Shown: positions 32,752 through 41,422, counted from the stretch's first letter. The stretch: DNA of 64,000 bases from JBCBSZ01 sp039818945 (GCA_039818945.1 JBCBSZ010000018.1:1-64000), one strand, 5' to 3'. Notes: a model not told the origin generated them from the letters alone. Numbers and translations: made by a program.

Positions 32752-34011
32752 TCAGGCCGCAGACGAAGCCGCGCCCAGGTCAGCGGCCACGGCCTCAGCG
32801 CACCGACGCCCGGAGTACAGCGCGCCCTGGATGGAGGGCGTGTCGCGGTGGTCGCCGCAGACGTAGCGTCCGCCGTCGAGCCGGACCGACCGCTTGAGCC
32901 GGGTCGGCGGGCGCTGATCGGGGTGGCCGTGGGCGATGCGATCGACCCGCAGCACCTCCCACTCGTCGACATCGGCGCCGAACCAGCTGCGCAGGTGCTC
33001 CAGGACCGGATCGGTGAGGTCGGCGAACCCGTCGGGACCACCCATCGAACCGGGGACGGCGGCGGCGAGGAGGGAGCGTCCGGCCGGTGCGTAGTCGGGC
33101 GAGACGTTCGACATCGGCGCCAGGTTGCGGACCGGCCCGGTGCCGTCGCCGTCGAGGACGATCGCCCGGCCCTCGACCGGCGCGCCCGGCGCCGAGATCC
33201 ACACGCATCCCACCGCCCGCGAGCCCGGATCGTCGACCCCGTCCAGCAGCTTCGCCGCGGCGGGGCCCTCGGTCGCCACCACCAGCGCTCGCCCCTCGAC
33301 CCGCTCGCCCGAGGCCAGGACCGCGCTCGTGCCCTCGATCCGCTCGACGGGCGAGTGGAGCCGGATCGTGCCCTCGGGCAGGGTCGCCGCCATCTGGGCG
33401 GGGATCTCGCCCATGCCCTTGGCCGGCACGCCCGAGTCGCCGATGAGCAGCATGCGGAGGATGGTCAGGAACCGACGGCTCGTCACCTCGAGGTCGGGGT
33501 CGAGCTGGATGCCGGCGAACAGCGGCCGCCAGAACCGGTCGATCATCGGCCCGAACCCTCGCCGTCGCAGCTCCTCGATCGTCGAGCGCTCGTCGGCCCG
33601 CATCAGGTCCGGCACGTCCGCGCGCAGCAGCTCGACGCCGAGGCGAGCGAGACGAAGGCGATCGGGCCACGAGCCGATGGGGGCGCGCACGTTCGAGAGC
33701 ACCAGCCTCGGTTCGCGCCTCGGGTCACCCACCCGGTGGAACTCCCCGTCGATCCGCACCAGCGCGCCGGGCGAGAACGTCCGCAGGTCGAGCGCCTCCA
33801 CGTCGAGCTGCCGATCCAGCTCGGGGTAGGCGGTCAGCAGGATCTGGAAGCCCCGGTCGAGGAGGTGGCCGTCGACCGTGTCGGTGCGCACCCGGCCGCC
33901 GACGCCGTCGGACGCCTCCAGCACCGTGCACGCGACCCCGGCGCGGCGCAGCTCGTTCGCGCAGGCCAGGCCGGCGAGGCCCGCTCCGATGATGATGACG
34001 TCGCTCGACAC
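32752..34011 (-). CDS. FAD-dependent oxidoreductase (flavin amine oxidase / phytoene desaturase-like)
   Basis: Starting at GTG 34011 the protein has 419 residues. The dinucleotide fold is SDVIIIGAGLAGLACANEL, followed by the GVGGRVRTDTVDG motif of the amine-oxidase superfamily. A C-terminal FAD segment reads RYVCGDHRDTPSIQGALYSGRRCAEAV. The related annotated proteins are protoporphyrinogen-oxidase-like or carotenoid-desaturase-like NAD(P)-binding proteins; the substrate is unknown. It lies 35 bp downstream of the predicted selenoprotein gene and 22 bp upstream of the SDR, in one operon. Confidence 0.85.
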   Translation of the reverse strand: MSSDVIIIGAGLAGLACANELRRAGVACTVLEASDGVGGRVRTDTVDGHLLDRGFQILLTAYPELDRQLDVEALDLRTFSPGALVRIDGEFHRVGDPRREPRLVLSNVRAPIGSWPDRLRLARLGVELLRADVPDLMRADERSTIEELRRRGFGPMIDRFWRPLFAGIQLDPDLEVTSRRFLTILRMLLIGDSGVPAKGMGEIPAQMAATLPEGTIRLHSPVERIEGTSAVLASGERVEGRALVVATEGPAAAKLLDGVDDPGSRAVGCVWISAPGAPVEGRAIVLDGDGTGPVRNLAPMSNVSPDYAPAGRSLLAAAVPGSMGGPDGFADLTDPVLEHLRSWFGADVDEWEVLRVDRIAHGHPDQRPPTRLKRSVRLDGGRYVCGDHRDTPSIQGALYSGRRCAEAVAADLGAASSAA

Positions 34012-34046
34012 AGGCCCGAAGCTACCGGCCCGCTCTCGGCGCCCCG

Positions 34047-34571
34047 TCAGCCGGCGACGGGCGCCCGCGGGGTCGGCAGGACGGTGGTGTCCATCGACTC
34101 GGGTTCGAGCCCGAAGACGATCAGCAGCTTCGAGAAGCCGACGAACAGCCCGGCGGCCAGCGTCATCTCGACGATCTCCTCGTCGGTGAAGTGCTCGCGC
34201 ATCGCCGCCTCCTCCGCCTCGTCGGGCGGTTCCGGAGCGCTGATGCAGCGATCGGCCCACCGGAGCGCGGCCTTCTGCCGGTCGGTGAAGGCGGCGTCCT
34301 GGTGGTCGTCGTCGACGAGGGCGACGGTGGCTTCGTCGAGTCCCGCCTCACGGGCGGAATCGAAGCGGACGTTGCGTCAGAACCCGCAGTCGGTGACCCG
34401 CGCGTTGCGGATCCGGACCAGCTCCTTGGTCGGCGGATCGAGGACACCCCGTCGCCACATCGTCCCGTACAGCTCGGAGAACCGCTGCCCGAGAACCGGG
34501 CGGTGCGCGTATATGGTCCCGGCGTGGGCGTTGCCCGCCCCGTCGGGCGGGATCCGTGGTGTGGTCGACAT
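34047..34571 (-). CDS. Predicted selenoprotein: CMD/AhpD-like protein with CxxU motif (in-frame TGA at codon 65)
   Basis: From ATG 34571 the frame runs 64 codons to VTDCGF, then a TGA (plus-strand 34377-34379), then continues open for 109 more codons to the stop at 34047. The residues after TGA (RNVRFDSAREAGLDEATVALV, FTDRQKAALRWAD, HFTDEEIVEMTLAAGLF) are a perfect continuation of a carboxymuconolactone-decarboxylase/AhpD-type fold. TGA stands exactly at the second Cys of the family CxxC (C62-G-F-U65). A stem-loop of 7 bp with a G in its 5-nt loop starts 17 nt after TGA, within the known bacterial SECIS window. The likely role is a thiol/selenol peroxidase or disulfide reductase. A nonsense mutation or read error is the alternative. 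Confidence 0.75.
34341..34359 (-). promoter_or_regulatory. SECIS-like hairpin downstream of the in-frame TGA
   Basis: On the coding strand TTCCGCC-CGTGA-GGCGGGA forms five G-C pairs, one wobble and one A-T pair around a 5-nt loop. The loop begins 24 nt after the TGA and has a G in its first two positions. Bacterial SECIS elements are described as having the loop 16-37 nt after UGA, a stem of at least 4 bp and a G in the first two loop bases, and all three conditions hold. Confidence 0.6.
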
Positions 34572-34596
34572 CGAGCCCCCTCGTCGTCGCCCGATT

Positions 34597-35043
34597 CTAC
34601 GAGTCGACGAGGACGCGTTCGAACCGGCAGATGCCGTCCCACACGGCGAGCGCGGTGCCGAAGGTCGTGAGCGCCGACGGGCCGAGCGCCGCGCCGACGG
34701 CGGCCATCTGGTCGTCGCTCACCGCGTGCACGTCCACGACGAAGAGCTCGGCGACGGTGAGCGCAGCGCGGGTGGCCTCGTCGAAGCGCTCGTCGACCGC
34801 CCACATCGGCAACGCCTCCACCAGCGCCTCGTCGAGACCGGCCGCGACGGCGACGGGCGTGCGGTGCGCCGCGAACCCGGCCGCCCGGTGGAGCTGCCCG
34901 ACGCGGATGCGGCACAGCTCCAGCAGCACCGGGTCGGCGGTCGGGTCGCTCCACAGCTCGTCGTCGAGCCGGTGCCACAGCTCGGCCAGCTCGGGTCGCC
35001 GGGCCAGCACCCGCTCGAAGGCCGCGCGGTTCGCTTCGCTCAT
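34597..35043 (-). CDS. CMD/AhpD-like protein lacking the redox cysteines
   Basis: The 148-residue protein has the helical CMD layout: LWHRLDDELWSDPTADPVLLELCRIRVGQ, then LHRAAGFAAHRTPVAVAAGLDEALVEAL, then FDEATRAALTVAELFVVDVHAVSDDQ. Aligned with the next gene, the CxxU site reads A-G-F-A here, so both redox residues are alanine while the intervening GF is kept. It probably cannot do thiol chemistry and may be a structural partner. It is 25 bp upstream of the predicted selenoprotein gene and heads the operon. Confidence 0.82.
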   Translation of the reverse strand: MSEANRAAFERVLARRPELAELWHRLDDELWSDPTADPVLLELCRIRVGQLHRAAGFAAHRTPVAVAAGLDEALVEALPMWAVDERFDEATRAALTVAELFVVDVHAVSDDQMAAVGAALGPSALTTFGTALAVWDGICRFERVLVDS

Positions 35044-35134
35044 CGTCGTCTCCTGGCCGGCGGACCCGCGACGGTAGTGTCCTCACCTGGTCGGGGGATC
35101 ACCGTCGCCGACCGACACAGGAGGGAGGGACCCG

Positions 35135-36175
35135 GTGACCATCACTGCCGCGCTCGTCACCGGCAAGGGACAGCTCGATCTCGTCGAGTTCCCCGACCCC
35201 GCACCGGACCCCGGCCTCGTCGTCGTCGACATCGCGTACTGCGGCATCTGCGGCACCGACCTGCACGCCTACCAGAGCGGGAGCCCGTACAACCCGGCCG
35301 TCTGCGGCCACGAGTGGACCGGCGTCGCGAGCGCGGTCGCCTCCAACGTCACCTCGATCTCCGAGGGCGACCGGGTCGCCGTGGCCGTGCCGCCGTCGTG
35401 CGGTGGGTGCGAGGCGTGCCGCACCGGCAACACGTCCTGGTGCGAGACGGTGTTCGCCGCCGCGACCGGCCGCGACCCCGCCGCTCCCCCGCACGGCGGC
35501 TTCGCGCCCCGGATCGCGGTGGCACCGGGACGGCTCGTCCACGTGCCCGACGCCCTCGACGACATCGACGGTGCGCTGCTCGAACCGGCGACGGTCTGCG
35601 TCCACGGGGTGCGGCGGGCGGGGATCCGGCTCGGCGACCTCGTCGTGATCGTCGGCGCCGGGCCGATCGGCCTGTTGACGCTCGGGGCCGCCCGGATCGC
35701 CGGCGCCGGCAAGACGGTCGTCGTCGAACCGAACCCGGCGCGACGCGAGCTCGCCCTCTCGATCGGTGCGACGCACGCGGTCGATCCCGACGGCGCCCGA
35801 GGTCTGATCGACGAACTGACCCGCGGTCAGCTCGCCGACGTGGTGTTCGAGTGCGCCGGGCTCGGCCCCACCGTGCAGGCGTCCGCCGAGCTGACCCGCC
35901 GGGGCGGCACCCTCGTGCTCGTCGGCGTCGCCAGCGGCACGGCCACGATCGTGCCCGCCATGTGGGTCGTGAAGGAGCTGAAGGTCGAGGCGGCCATCGC
36001 CTACACCCACGACGACTTCGACCTGACGATCGATCTCATCGCCGACGGACGCCTGCCGGTCAAGCCGCTGCACGACCAGACCACCGACCTCGCCGGGCTG
36101 GGCGCGGTGTTCGAGGAGCTCGCCGCCGGCGGCAGCCAGAGGACGAAGGTGCTGGTCGACCCGCGCCGCGGGTGA
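35135..36175 (+). CDS. Zinc-dependent medium-chain alcohol dehydrogenase (butanediol/threonine dehydrogenase type)
   Basis: The 346-residue protein has CGICGTDLHAYQSG and GHEWTGV for the catalytic zinc. The structural-zinc cysteines are in PSCGGCEACRTGNTSWC near residue 90. The Rossmann motif is VVIVGAGPIGLLTLGAAR near residue 170. An AGGAGGGAGG ribosome site precedes GTG 35135. It oxidises a secondary alcohol or polyol with NAD(P). It is divergent from the CMD operon and convergent with the SnoaL-like gene. Confidence 0.92.
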   Translation: MTITAALVTGKGQLDLVEFPDPAPDPGLVVVDIAYCGICGTDLHAYQSGSPYNPAVCGHEWTGVASAVASNVTSISEGDRVAVAVPPSCGGCEACRTGNTSWCETVFAAATGRDPAAPPHGGFAPRIAVAPGRLVHVPDALDDIDGALLEPATVCVHGVRRAGIRLGDLVVIVGAGPIGLLTLGAARIAGAGKTVVVEPNPARRELALSIGATHAVDPDGARGLIDELTRGQLADVVFECAGLGPTVQASAELTRRGGTLVLVGVASGTATIVPAMWVVKELKVEAAIAYTHDDFDLTIDLIADGRLPVKPLHDQTTDLAGLGAVFEELAAGGSQRTKVLVDPRRG

Positions 36176-36178
36176 GCC

Positions 36179-36610
36179 TCAGCCCTCCAGCGGGTTGGTG
36201 GTGCTCAGCGTCGTGTCGGCCACCGACACCGTCTGGTAGGTGCGGCGTGAGTAGTACCAGCGACCGTCGTGCTTGACGAGCTCGTCGCGGTAGTGCCCGA
36301 CGGTGGTGCGGGCGTTGCCGTCGCCGTCGGTGAGCTGCTCGCCGAGCCAGCAGCGGGCCTTGGCGGTGTCGCCCTCGACCTCGTCGACCAGCACCGAGTA
36401 GATGACCTGCACGACGAACGGGAAGCCGGTCATCACCTTGGTCCAGAACGGCACGAGCGCGGAGCGCCCTTCGACGACCTTCCCGCCCATGTCCCACACG
36501 CCCTCGGGTGCCCAGGTGCCGCCCCAGGCGTCGGCGTCGCGCCGACACACGGCGTCGGCGTAGGTCTCGGCGAGCTCCCGGATGGCCAGGCGGTCCTCGG
36601 TGCTGGTCAC
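36179..36610 (-). CDS. SnoaL-like/NTF2-fold protein
   Basis: GTG 36610 overlaps the stop of the PPOX gene and gives 143 residues. It has DRLAIRELAETYADAVCRRDADAWGGTWAPEGVWDM, the standard opening of SnoaL_4/steroid-isomerase-like proteins, and a C-terminal DGRWYYSRRTYQTVSV. Members are small hydratases, isomerases or dehydratases of polyketides, steroids and aromatic ring-hydroxylating systems. The region of SDR and P450 genes suggests breakdown of terpenoid- or steroid-like compounds. Confidence 0.87.
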   Translation of the reverse strand: MTSTEDRLAIRELAETYADAVCRRDADAWGGTWAPEGVWDMGGKVVEGRSALVPFWTKVMTGFPFVVQVIYSVLVDEVEGDTAKARCWLGEQLTDGDGNARTTVGHYRDELVKHDGRWYYSRRTYQTVSVADTTLSTTNPLEG

Positions 36611-37131
36611 GACTGCCCCGCCTTGTAGGCCTCGAAGGCCTCTCGCGTGGCCTTGCCCATCTTTCGCCCGTCGTAGCCGATCCGGTCGGTGGGCGTGATC
36701 TCGAGCACCACCCGCCGGGGCGAGTCGAGGAACTGCTCGAAGTAGTCCGCCCGCTCTGGGTCGCTCCCGTAGAGCTTCTGGGCGAGGGCCCGGTAGTACC
36801 AGTCCTTGGTCTCGCGGTCGTCGTGGATCGTGCAGTGTCCCTTGTACGTGACGGTGCGCCCCGATCGCATCGAGGTCCCGGCCGAGGTCACGCAGACCGA
36901 CACCCGTGGATCTCGCCGCACGGCGGAGATCCGGGCCCGCTGGCTCGACGCCGTCAGCCAGAAGCGACCGTCGTCGAAGACGTACGACATGATCACGCCG
37001 ACCGGCCAGCCCTCCTTGTTGGCCCACATGAACGTCAGCTCGTTCTGCAGGTCGAGCATCTCGAGCTCGTCGTCGTCTTCGAGGGTGTAGACGGTGACGT
37101 CCTCGTAGTCGGAGATGTGCTGCTCGGTCAT
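36607..37131 (-). CDS. Pyridoxamine 5'-phosphate oxidase family protein (FMN or F420 binding)
   Basis: The 174-residue split-barrel protein contains MWANKEGWPVGVIMSYVFDDGRFWLTASSQRARISAVRRDPRVSVCVTSAG. This is the classical core of PPOX-type flavin/deazaflavin enzymes in actinobacteria. Its C-terminal half is RIGYDGRKMGKATREAF. It ends with a GTGA overlap on the SnoaL-like gene. The cofactor cannot be told from sequence by eye. Confidence 0.85.
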   Translation of the reverse strand: MTEQHISDYEDVTVYTLEDDDELEMLDLQNELTFMWANKEGWPVGVIMSYVFDDGRFWLTASSQRARISAVRRDPRVSVCVTSAGTSMRSGRTVTYKGHCTIHDDRETKDWYYRALAQKLYGSDPERADYFEQFLDSPRRVVLEITPTDRIGYDGRKMGKATREAFEAYKAGQS

Positions 37132-37168
37132 CGCTCCTCTTTCGCCTTCGGGATGCGCACCCTTCGGC

Positions 37169-37957
37169 TCATCCTGGCTGCTCCTCGGATCCGGGTGGTG
37201 CGAACTGACCGGTCGAGGCGGTGACCCCGCCGTCGACCGGGATGACGGCGCCGGTCACGAAGCTGGCGTCGTCGGAGAGCGCGAACGCGATGACCGCAGC
37301 CAGCTCCGCGGCCGTGCCCCAGCGCCGCATCGGCACGCGGGCGACGATGGCGTCGCCCCGCTCCTTCGCCGGCCCGTCGATCAGCGGAGCGGTGATGCCC
37401 GTGGACGTCGGGCCGGGGCAGACGGCGTTGATGCGGATGCCCTCGTGGGCCACGTCGAGCGACATCGCCCGCACGAGGTTGATCACCGCACCCTTGGCGG
37501 CGTTGTAGGCCCAGTTCCCCGGGTCGCCGCGCATGCCGGAGGTGGAGCCGATCGCGACGATCGAGCCACCACCGGTCGTTCGGATCGCGGGGAGGGCGGC
37601 TCGGATGCCGAGCACCACGCCCCGCACGTTGATCTCCATCGTGCGGTCGAACGGGGCCAGGTCGCCGTCGGGCGCCGGGGTGCCGGTCACGCCGGCGTTG
37701 AGCACGGCGCCGTCGAGGCGGCCCCACCGATCGACGGCGCGACCGACCGCGGCGGCGTTGACGTCGGCATCGGTGACCGATCCCTCGACGACCTCCACGC
37801 CGTCGAGGCCCTCGGCCCAATCGAACCGACCGGCGTCGAGGTCGACGCCCACGACGCCGGCGCCCTCGCTCGCCAGCCGCTCGACGGTCGCGCGGCCGAT
37901 GCCGGACGCTGCACCCGTCACGATGAACGCCCGGTCGTCGAATCGACGTGTCGTCAC
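37169..37957 (-). CDS. Short-chain dehydrogenase/reductase
   Basis: The 262-residue protein has FIVTGAASGIGRATVERL, VLNAGVTG, IGSTSGMRG with the catalytic Ser, YNAAKGAV and a closing ASFVTGAVIPVDGGV. GTG 37957 is chosen because it has the better 5-base gap from AGGAGG; GTG 37960 is one codon longer. It lies 37 bp upstream of the PPOX gene in the same direction, so SDR, PPOX and SnoaL-like genes form one operon. Confidence 0.9.
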   Translation of the reverse strand: MTTRRFDDRAFIVTGAASGIGRATVERLASEGAGVVGVDLDAGRFDWAEGLDGVEVVEGSVTDADVNAAAVGRAVDRWGRLDGAVLNAGVTGTPAPDGDLAPFDRTMEINVRGVVLGIRAALPAIRTTGGGSIVAIGSTSGMRGDPGNWAYNAAKGAVINLVRAMSLDVAHEGIRINAVCPGPTSTGITAPLIDGPAKERGDAIVARVPMRRWGTAAELAAVIAFALSDDASFVTGAVIPVDGGVTASTGQFAPPGSEEQPG

Positions 37958-38049
37958 CACCCCTCCTTCCCCGTCGGGGAACGTAGTCGGCGCCACGTCC
38001 GGGGACCGCACCCGCTCATGTCCGGCGAGAACCTGCCGTCAGGTGGGGC

Positions 38050-38643
38050 ATGGGGTTGTTCTCACGGCGAACGAAGGAGCCGATCGTGCATCCGGCGGTG
38101 GATCGCAGCATCCACGTCAGGGCGCAGGATCGAGCGATCGATGACCAGCTCGGCGGCTACGCCGAGATCATGGGTCGGCGGGCTCGGGCGCTGGAGGTGC
38201 GGCGCTGGACGGCGGGCGACTGGTGCCGCCTCGACCTCCCGGGCGACGGTGTGCACCCGTGGGAGCTGCACAACCTCGCCTACTGGCTCCTGGAGGTCGG
38301 CGACGTCGTGGTGACCTCGGGGCCGGGCCCTGGCTTCGCCGCCTACCACCTGGTTCGCGCCGACCACCCGAACGATCTCCTCGAGGGGTGGACCGACACC
38401 GCCGAGGCCCTGACCGTGCACGTGCCCGGCAACGACGTCATCCGACCGGACCCCGACGTGCCCGCGCCGGCGCTGACCACCGCCCAGGCGCTGCGCGGTG
38501 CCGGTGTCCCGACCGAGGGGTGGATCGACCGCGGTGTCGTCGCGGTCATGAGCGAGGACCCGGGTCACGATCTCAACCCGTCGATGTCCGCCACCAAGCC
38601 GAACCGGGCCGCGCTGCGATCGGTCCACCTCGACCTGTACTGA
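38050..38643 (+). CDS. Uncharacterised cytoplasmic protein
   Basis: The 197-residue product starts at ATG 38050 after AGGTGGGG. It has MGLFSRRTKEPIVHPAVDRS at the start, a mid-region HPWELHNLAYWLLEVGDVVVTSGPGPG, and a C-terminal half rich in Pro and Val. There is no signal peptide or clear membrane segment. I do not recognise a family. It is convergent with the cupin gene, 18 bp apart. Confidence 0.65.
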   Translation: MGLFSRRTKEPIVHPAVDRSIHVRAQDRAIDDQLGGYAEIMGRRARALEVRRWTAGDWCRLDLPGDGVHPWELHNLAYWLLEVGDVVVTSGPGPGFAAYHLVRADHPNDLLEGWTDTAEALTVHVPGNDVIRPDPDVPAPALTTAQALRGAGVPTEGWIDRGVVAVMSEDPGHDLNPSMSATKPNRAALRSVHLDLY

Positions 38644-38661
38644 GCCGGCGTCTGCCGGGCG

Positions 38662-39081
38662 TCAGCCGGGCAGCTCGGGCTGTGGTGCCGCGCTCCCGAC
38701 GACGAGGAACTTCCGAAACGGCGAGTGGAACTCCCAGCGCGTCCGAGTGCCCGTGCGCCAGGCGACCATGTCACCACGGTCGAAGGTGGCCGACTCGCCC
38801 GAGTCGATGTCGGTGATCGTCACGGACCCCTCGAGGATCAAGAAGGTCTCGTCGCCGAGCGGCGAGGAGTAGAGCGGGCTCGTCGTCGGCTCGTCCAACT
38901 TCCAGACGCCGGCGACGAGGGTCTGGCCGGCGGTGCCGCCGACGCGCAGCGGCTTGAACTCACCGAACGAGATCAGCTCGGTGCCGTCGCCCTCCTCGTC
39001 CGGCGACAGGAACGGGGCGAACCCCACGTCGTCGTCGCTCCTCGTCGAAACGCTCCACGGATCGGTCGCTGCTGCAGTCAC
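38662..39081 (-). CDS. Cupin-domain protein (EutQ/DUF861-like)
   Basis: The 139-residue protein is a single cupin barrel with ETFLILEGSVTITDIDSGESATFDRGDMVAWRTGTRTRWEFHSPFRKF. That layout of the two cupin motifs is typical of the EutQ-like or DUF861 group. The first motif lacks the usual His pair, so metal binding is doubtful. It may bind a small sugar- or ureide-like compound. Confidence 0.8.
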   Translation of the reverse strand: MTAAATDPWSVSTRSDDDVGFAPFLSPDEEGDGTELISFGEFKPLRVGGTAGQTLVAGVWKLDEPTTSPLYSSPLGDETFLILEGSVTITDIDSGESATFDRGDMVAWRTGTRTRWEFHSPFRKFLVVGSAAPQPELPG

Positions 39082-39164
39082 GGGCCCTCCCCTTCGTCGG
39101 CCCGATCGACGGTACGAAACGCTCCAGATCTCGATCCGGCGTTCGGTGCGGGATCGCTCGGCGC

Positions 39165-40115
39165 TCAGCGCATCCGCTCGCGGTACCGGGCCGGGCTCTC
39201 CCCGAGCTCGGAGCGGAACGCTCGCCCGAACACGTCGGCCCTCCGGAAGCCGACGAGCGCCGCCGTCGCCGCCACCGACGGCGGATGCCGGCCGCCGAGC
39301 AGCTCCGCGGCGGTCTCGATCCGACGCCGTCTCATCCGGGCCGCCACGGTCGTGCCGGTCCCCGAGAAGGCGGCGTGCAACGTGCGGACCGAGACGGCCA
39401 GCTCCCGGGCCACCACCGCGGGCGTGAGATCCGGGTCGCCGAGGCGCTGCTCAACGAGGTCGAGCGCCGCCCGTCGGAGCCGCGTCGAGCCATCGTTCGC
39501 CGCGGCGGCGTCGGGGGAGATCGACACCGCCGCGGCGGCGAGCGCATCGACCGCTCCCGACGCCAGGTGGCGGCGCTCGTCCGAGGGCGCCGAGCGATCG
39601 CCGGGGTCGACGAGCTCCGCCAGGACCGCCCGCACCACCCGGAGCGACGCGGTCGCCCCGTCGAGCCGCCGGACCCAGACGTCGGACAGCGGACCGGCGC
39701 GACGCTCCAACCGGTCGCGCGACACGAGCACGACGTCGAGCGCGAACGCCGCGGTCATCTCGAACGCGTACGGCTGCATCGTGTCGTAGAACGCCCCGAC
39801 GCCCGGCTCCAGCTCGAGGGCGCGGCCGGCCTGGTGCAGCCGGCCCCGGCCCGAGACGACGTGGGCGAAGGCGATCTCGTCCGACGGGTCCCGCCGGATC
39901 GTGGTAGGCGTGCGTCGGACCCGATGGGGCTGGGCGCGAACGCCGGCGAATCGCAGCCCGCCGACGCGATCGACCCAGAGGTCCGCATCGAGCTCGTCGC
40001 TCGGCCCGCGCTCGACCGCGAGCTGGAGCAGGGAGGCGCAGATCTGATCGCTCCAGTACGCCCAGCGCTCGGCGGGCGCGACGTCGGCGGTCCGATGGTG
40101 CGCGTGATCGCCCAC
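39165..40115 (-). CDS. AraC-family transcriptional regulator
   Basis: The 316-residue protein has an N-terminal sensor domain of the AraC-binding-like type (SDEIAFAHVVSGRGRLHQAGRALEL near residue 80). A C-terminal pair of helix-turn-helix motifs follows, with LTPAVVARELAVSVRTLHAAFSG and PSVAATAALVGFRRADVFGRAFRSELGESPARYRERMR. It starts at a GTG 16 bp after the P450 gene stop in the same orientation, so it is likely co-transcribed with that catabolic gene. Confidence 0.9.
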   Translation of the reverse strand: MGDHAHHRTADVAPAERWAYWSDQICASLLQLAVERGPSDELDADLWVDRVGGLRFAGVRAQPHRVRRTPTTIRRDPSDEIAFAHVVSGRGRLHQAGRALELEPGVGAFYDTMQPYAFEMTAAFALDVVLVSRDRLERRAGPLSDVWVRRLDGATASLRVVRAVLAELVDPGDRSAPSDERRHLASGAVDALAAAAVSISPDAAAANDGSTRLRRAALDLVEQRLGDPDLTPAVVARELAVSVRTLHAAFSGTGTTVAARMRRRRIETAAELLGGRHPPSVAATAALVGFRRADVFGRAFRSELGESPARYRERMR

Positions 40116-40131
40116 GGCCGGGGACGCCCGC

Positions 40132-41418
40132 TCAGTCCGCAGCGGTGAACGAGACGTGGAGCTCCTTCAGCCCGTGGAGGACGTAGCTCGGCTCGGCGAC
40201 CATCTCCGGCGCGTCCTCGACGAGCCGGATGTCGTGGAGGCGGCGCAGCAGGATCTCGGTCGCGATCCGCGCCTCGGACCGTGCCAGGTTCGCGCCGATG
40301 CAGTAGTGCGGACCCTGGCCGAACGCCAGGTGCTGGCGGCTGTTGGACCGCTCGGGATCGAGCCGGTCGGCCTCGGGGAAGCGCTCCTCGTCGCGGTTGC
40401 CGGAGGCGTACACGCACATGACGTGGGAGCCCTCGGGGATCGCCACGCCGGCGATCTCGGTGTCGACGTTGGCCGTGCGGTAGAGCCCCTGCACGGGCGT
40501 CTCGAGCCGCAGCACCTCCTCGACGAGCCCGGGGATCAGCTCGCTGTCGCCGCGCACCCGCTGCTGCAGCCCCGGGTCCTCCGACAGCCAGAGCACGAGG
40601 TACGTGAGGAGCTTCGTCGTCGTCTCGTTGCCGGCCACGAGGAACTGCTGCAGCATCGCCAGCATCTCGTTCTGGGTCAGCTCGTCGCCGTCGAGGCGGG
40701 CCTGCACGACGTCGGTGATGAGGTCGTCCTGGGGGTTCGCTCGCCGCTCGTCGAGCTTCACCGAGAAGTAGTCGTTGAACTCCGCGTTGGAACGGATGAA
40801 CGCCTCGACCCGCTCGGTGGGAGGGTCGTGGTCGCCGACCGGCACCACGAGATCATCCGACCAGCGCTTGAACTCCGCGAGGTCGTGGTCGGGGACGCCG
40901 AGCGCCCCGGCGATGACGGTCAACGGGAGCGGCACCGCGAAGCGGGTCACGAGCTCGACCCGGCCCTCGCCGACGAAGTCGTCGACCAACCGCTCGGTGA
41001 GCGCCCGGATCTCGTCCTCGATCTGGCGCACCCGTCGCGGCGTGAAGGCCTGGTTCACGAGCAGGCGCTGCCGCTGGTGGTCCGGCGGGTCGGCGCTGAG
41101 CAGGGTGGCGGAGCGGTTCTCGCGCCCCGATCGAGCGAGCAGCTCCGCGATCTCCGGCTTCGCCTGCGCCAGCTCGCCCATCCGCTGCAGGAGGCGCTGG
41201 CCGGCGTGCGGTCCGGTGGGTAGCCGGCTGGAGAAGGTCTCCGGGTCGCGCACGACGGCGAGGATGTCGTCGTAGCGGGTGACGACGAAGTGGCCGGTCT
41301 CCTCGACCCAGTGGACGGGGCCGGCGTCGCGCACGGGTCGCCAGACCTCGTGCGGACAACGAAGCGCGTCCTGGTCGAGCTCGAAGAGGTCGAGCAGGGA
41401 CGGGGCGGTGTCGGTCAC
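40132..41418 (-). CDS. Cytochrome P450
   Basis: The 428-residue soluble P450 begins at GTG 41418. It has LLSADPPDHQRQRLLVNQAFTPRRV, the I-helix motif VAGNETTTK with the conserved Thr, the ExxR helix VEEVLRLETP, and the heme-binding loop AFGQGPHYCIGANLAR with the axial Cys near residue 375. It resembles bacterial class I P450s of the CYP107/CYP125 neighbourhood. The substrate is not predictable by eye. No ferredoxin partner is adjacent. Confidence 0.93.
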   Translation of the reverse strand: MTDTAPSLLDLFELDQDALRCPHEVWRPVRDAGPVHWVEETGHFVVTRYDDILAVVRDPETFSSRLPTGPHAGQRLLQRMGELAQAKPEIAELLARSGRENRSATLLSADPPDHQRQRLLVNQAFTPRRVRQIEDEIRALTERLVDDFVGEGRVELVTRFAVPLPLTVIAGALGVPDHDLAEFKRWSDDLVVPVGDHDPPTERVEAFIRSNAEFNDYFSVKLDERRANPQDDLITDVVQARLDGDELTQNEMLAMLQQFLVAGNETTTKLLTYLVLWLSEDPGLQQRVRGDSELIPGLVEEVLRLETPVQGLYRTANVDTEIAGVAIPEGSHVMCVYASGNRDEERFPEADRLDPERSNSRQHLAFGQGPHYCIGANLARSEARIATEILLRRLHDIRLVEDAPEMVAEPSYVLHGLKELHVSFTAAD

Positions 41419-41422
41419 GGCG

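Noticed and set aside
34377..34571. A complete 64-residue protein ending at the TGA
   Set aside because: It would be half a CMD domain cut in the active site, while the conserved remainder follows in the same frame. Selenocysteine or a point nonsense error explains it better.
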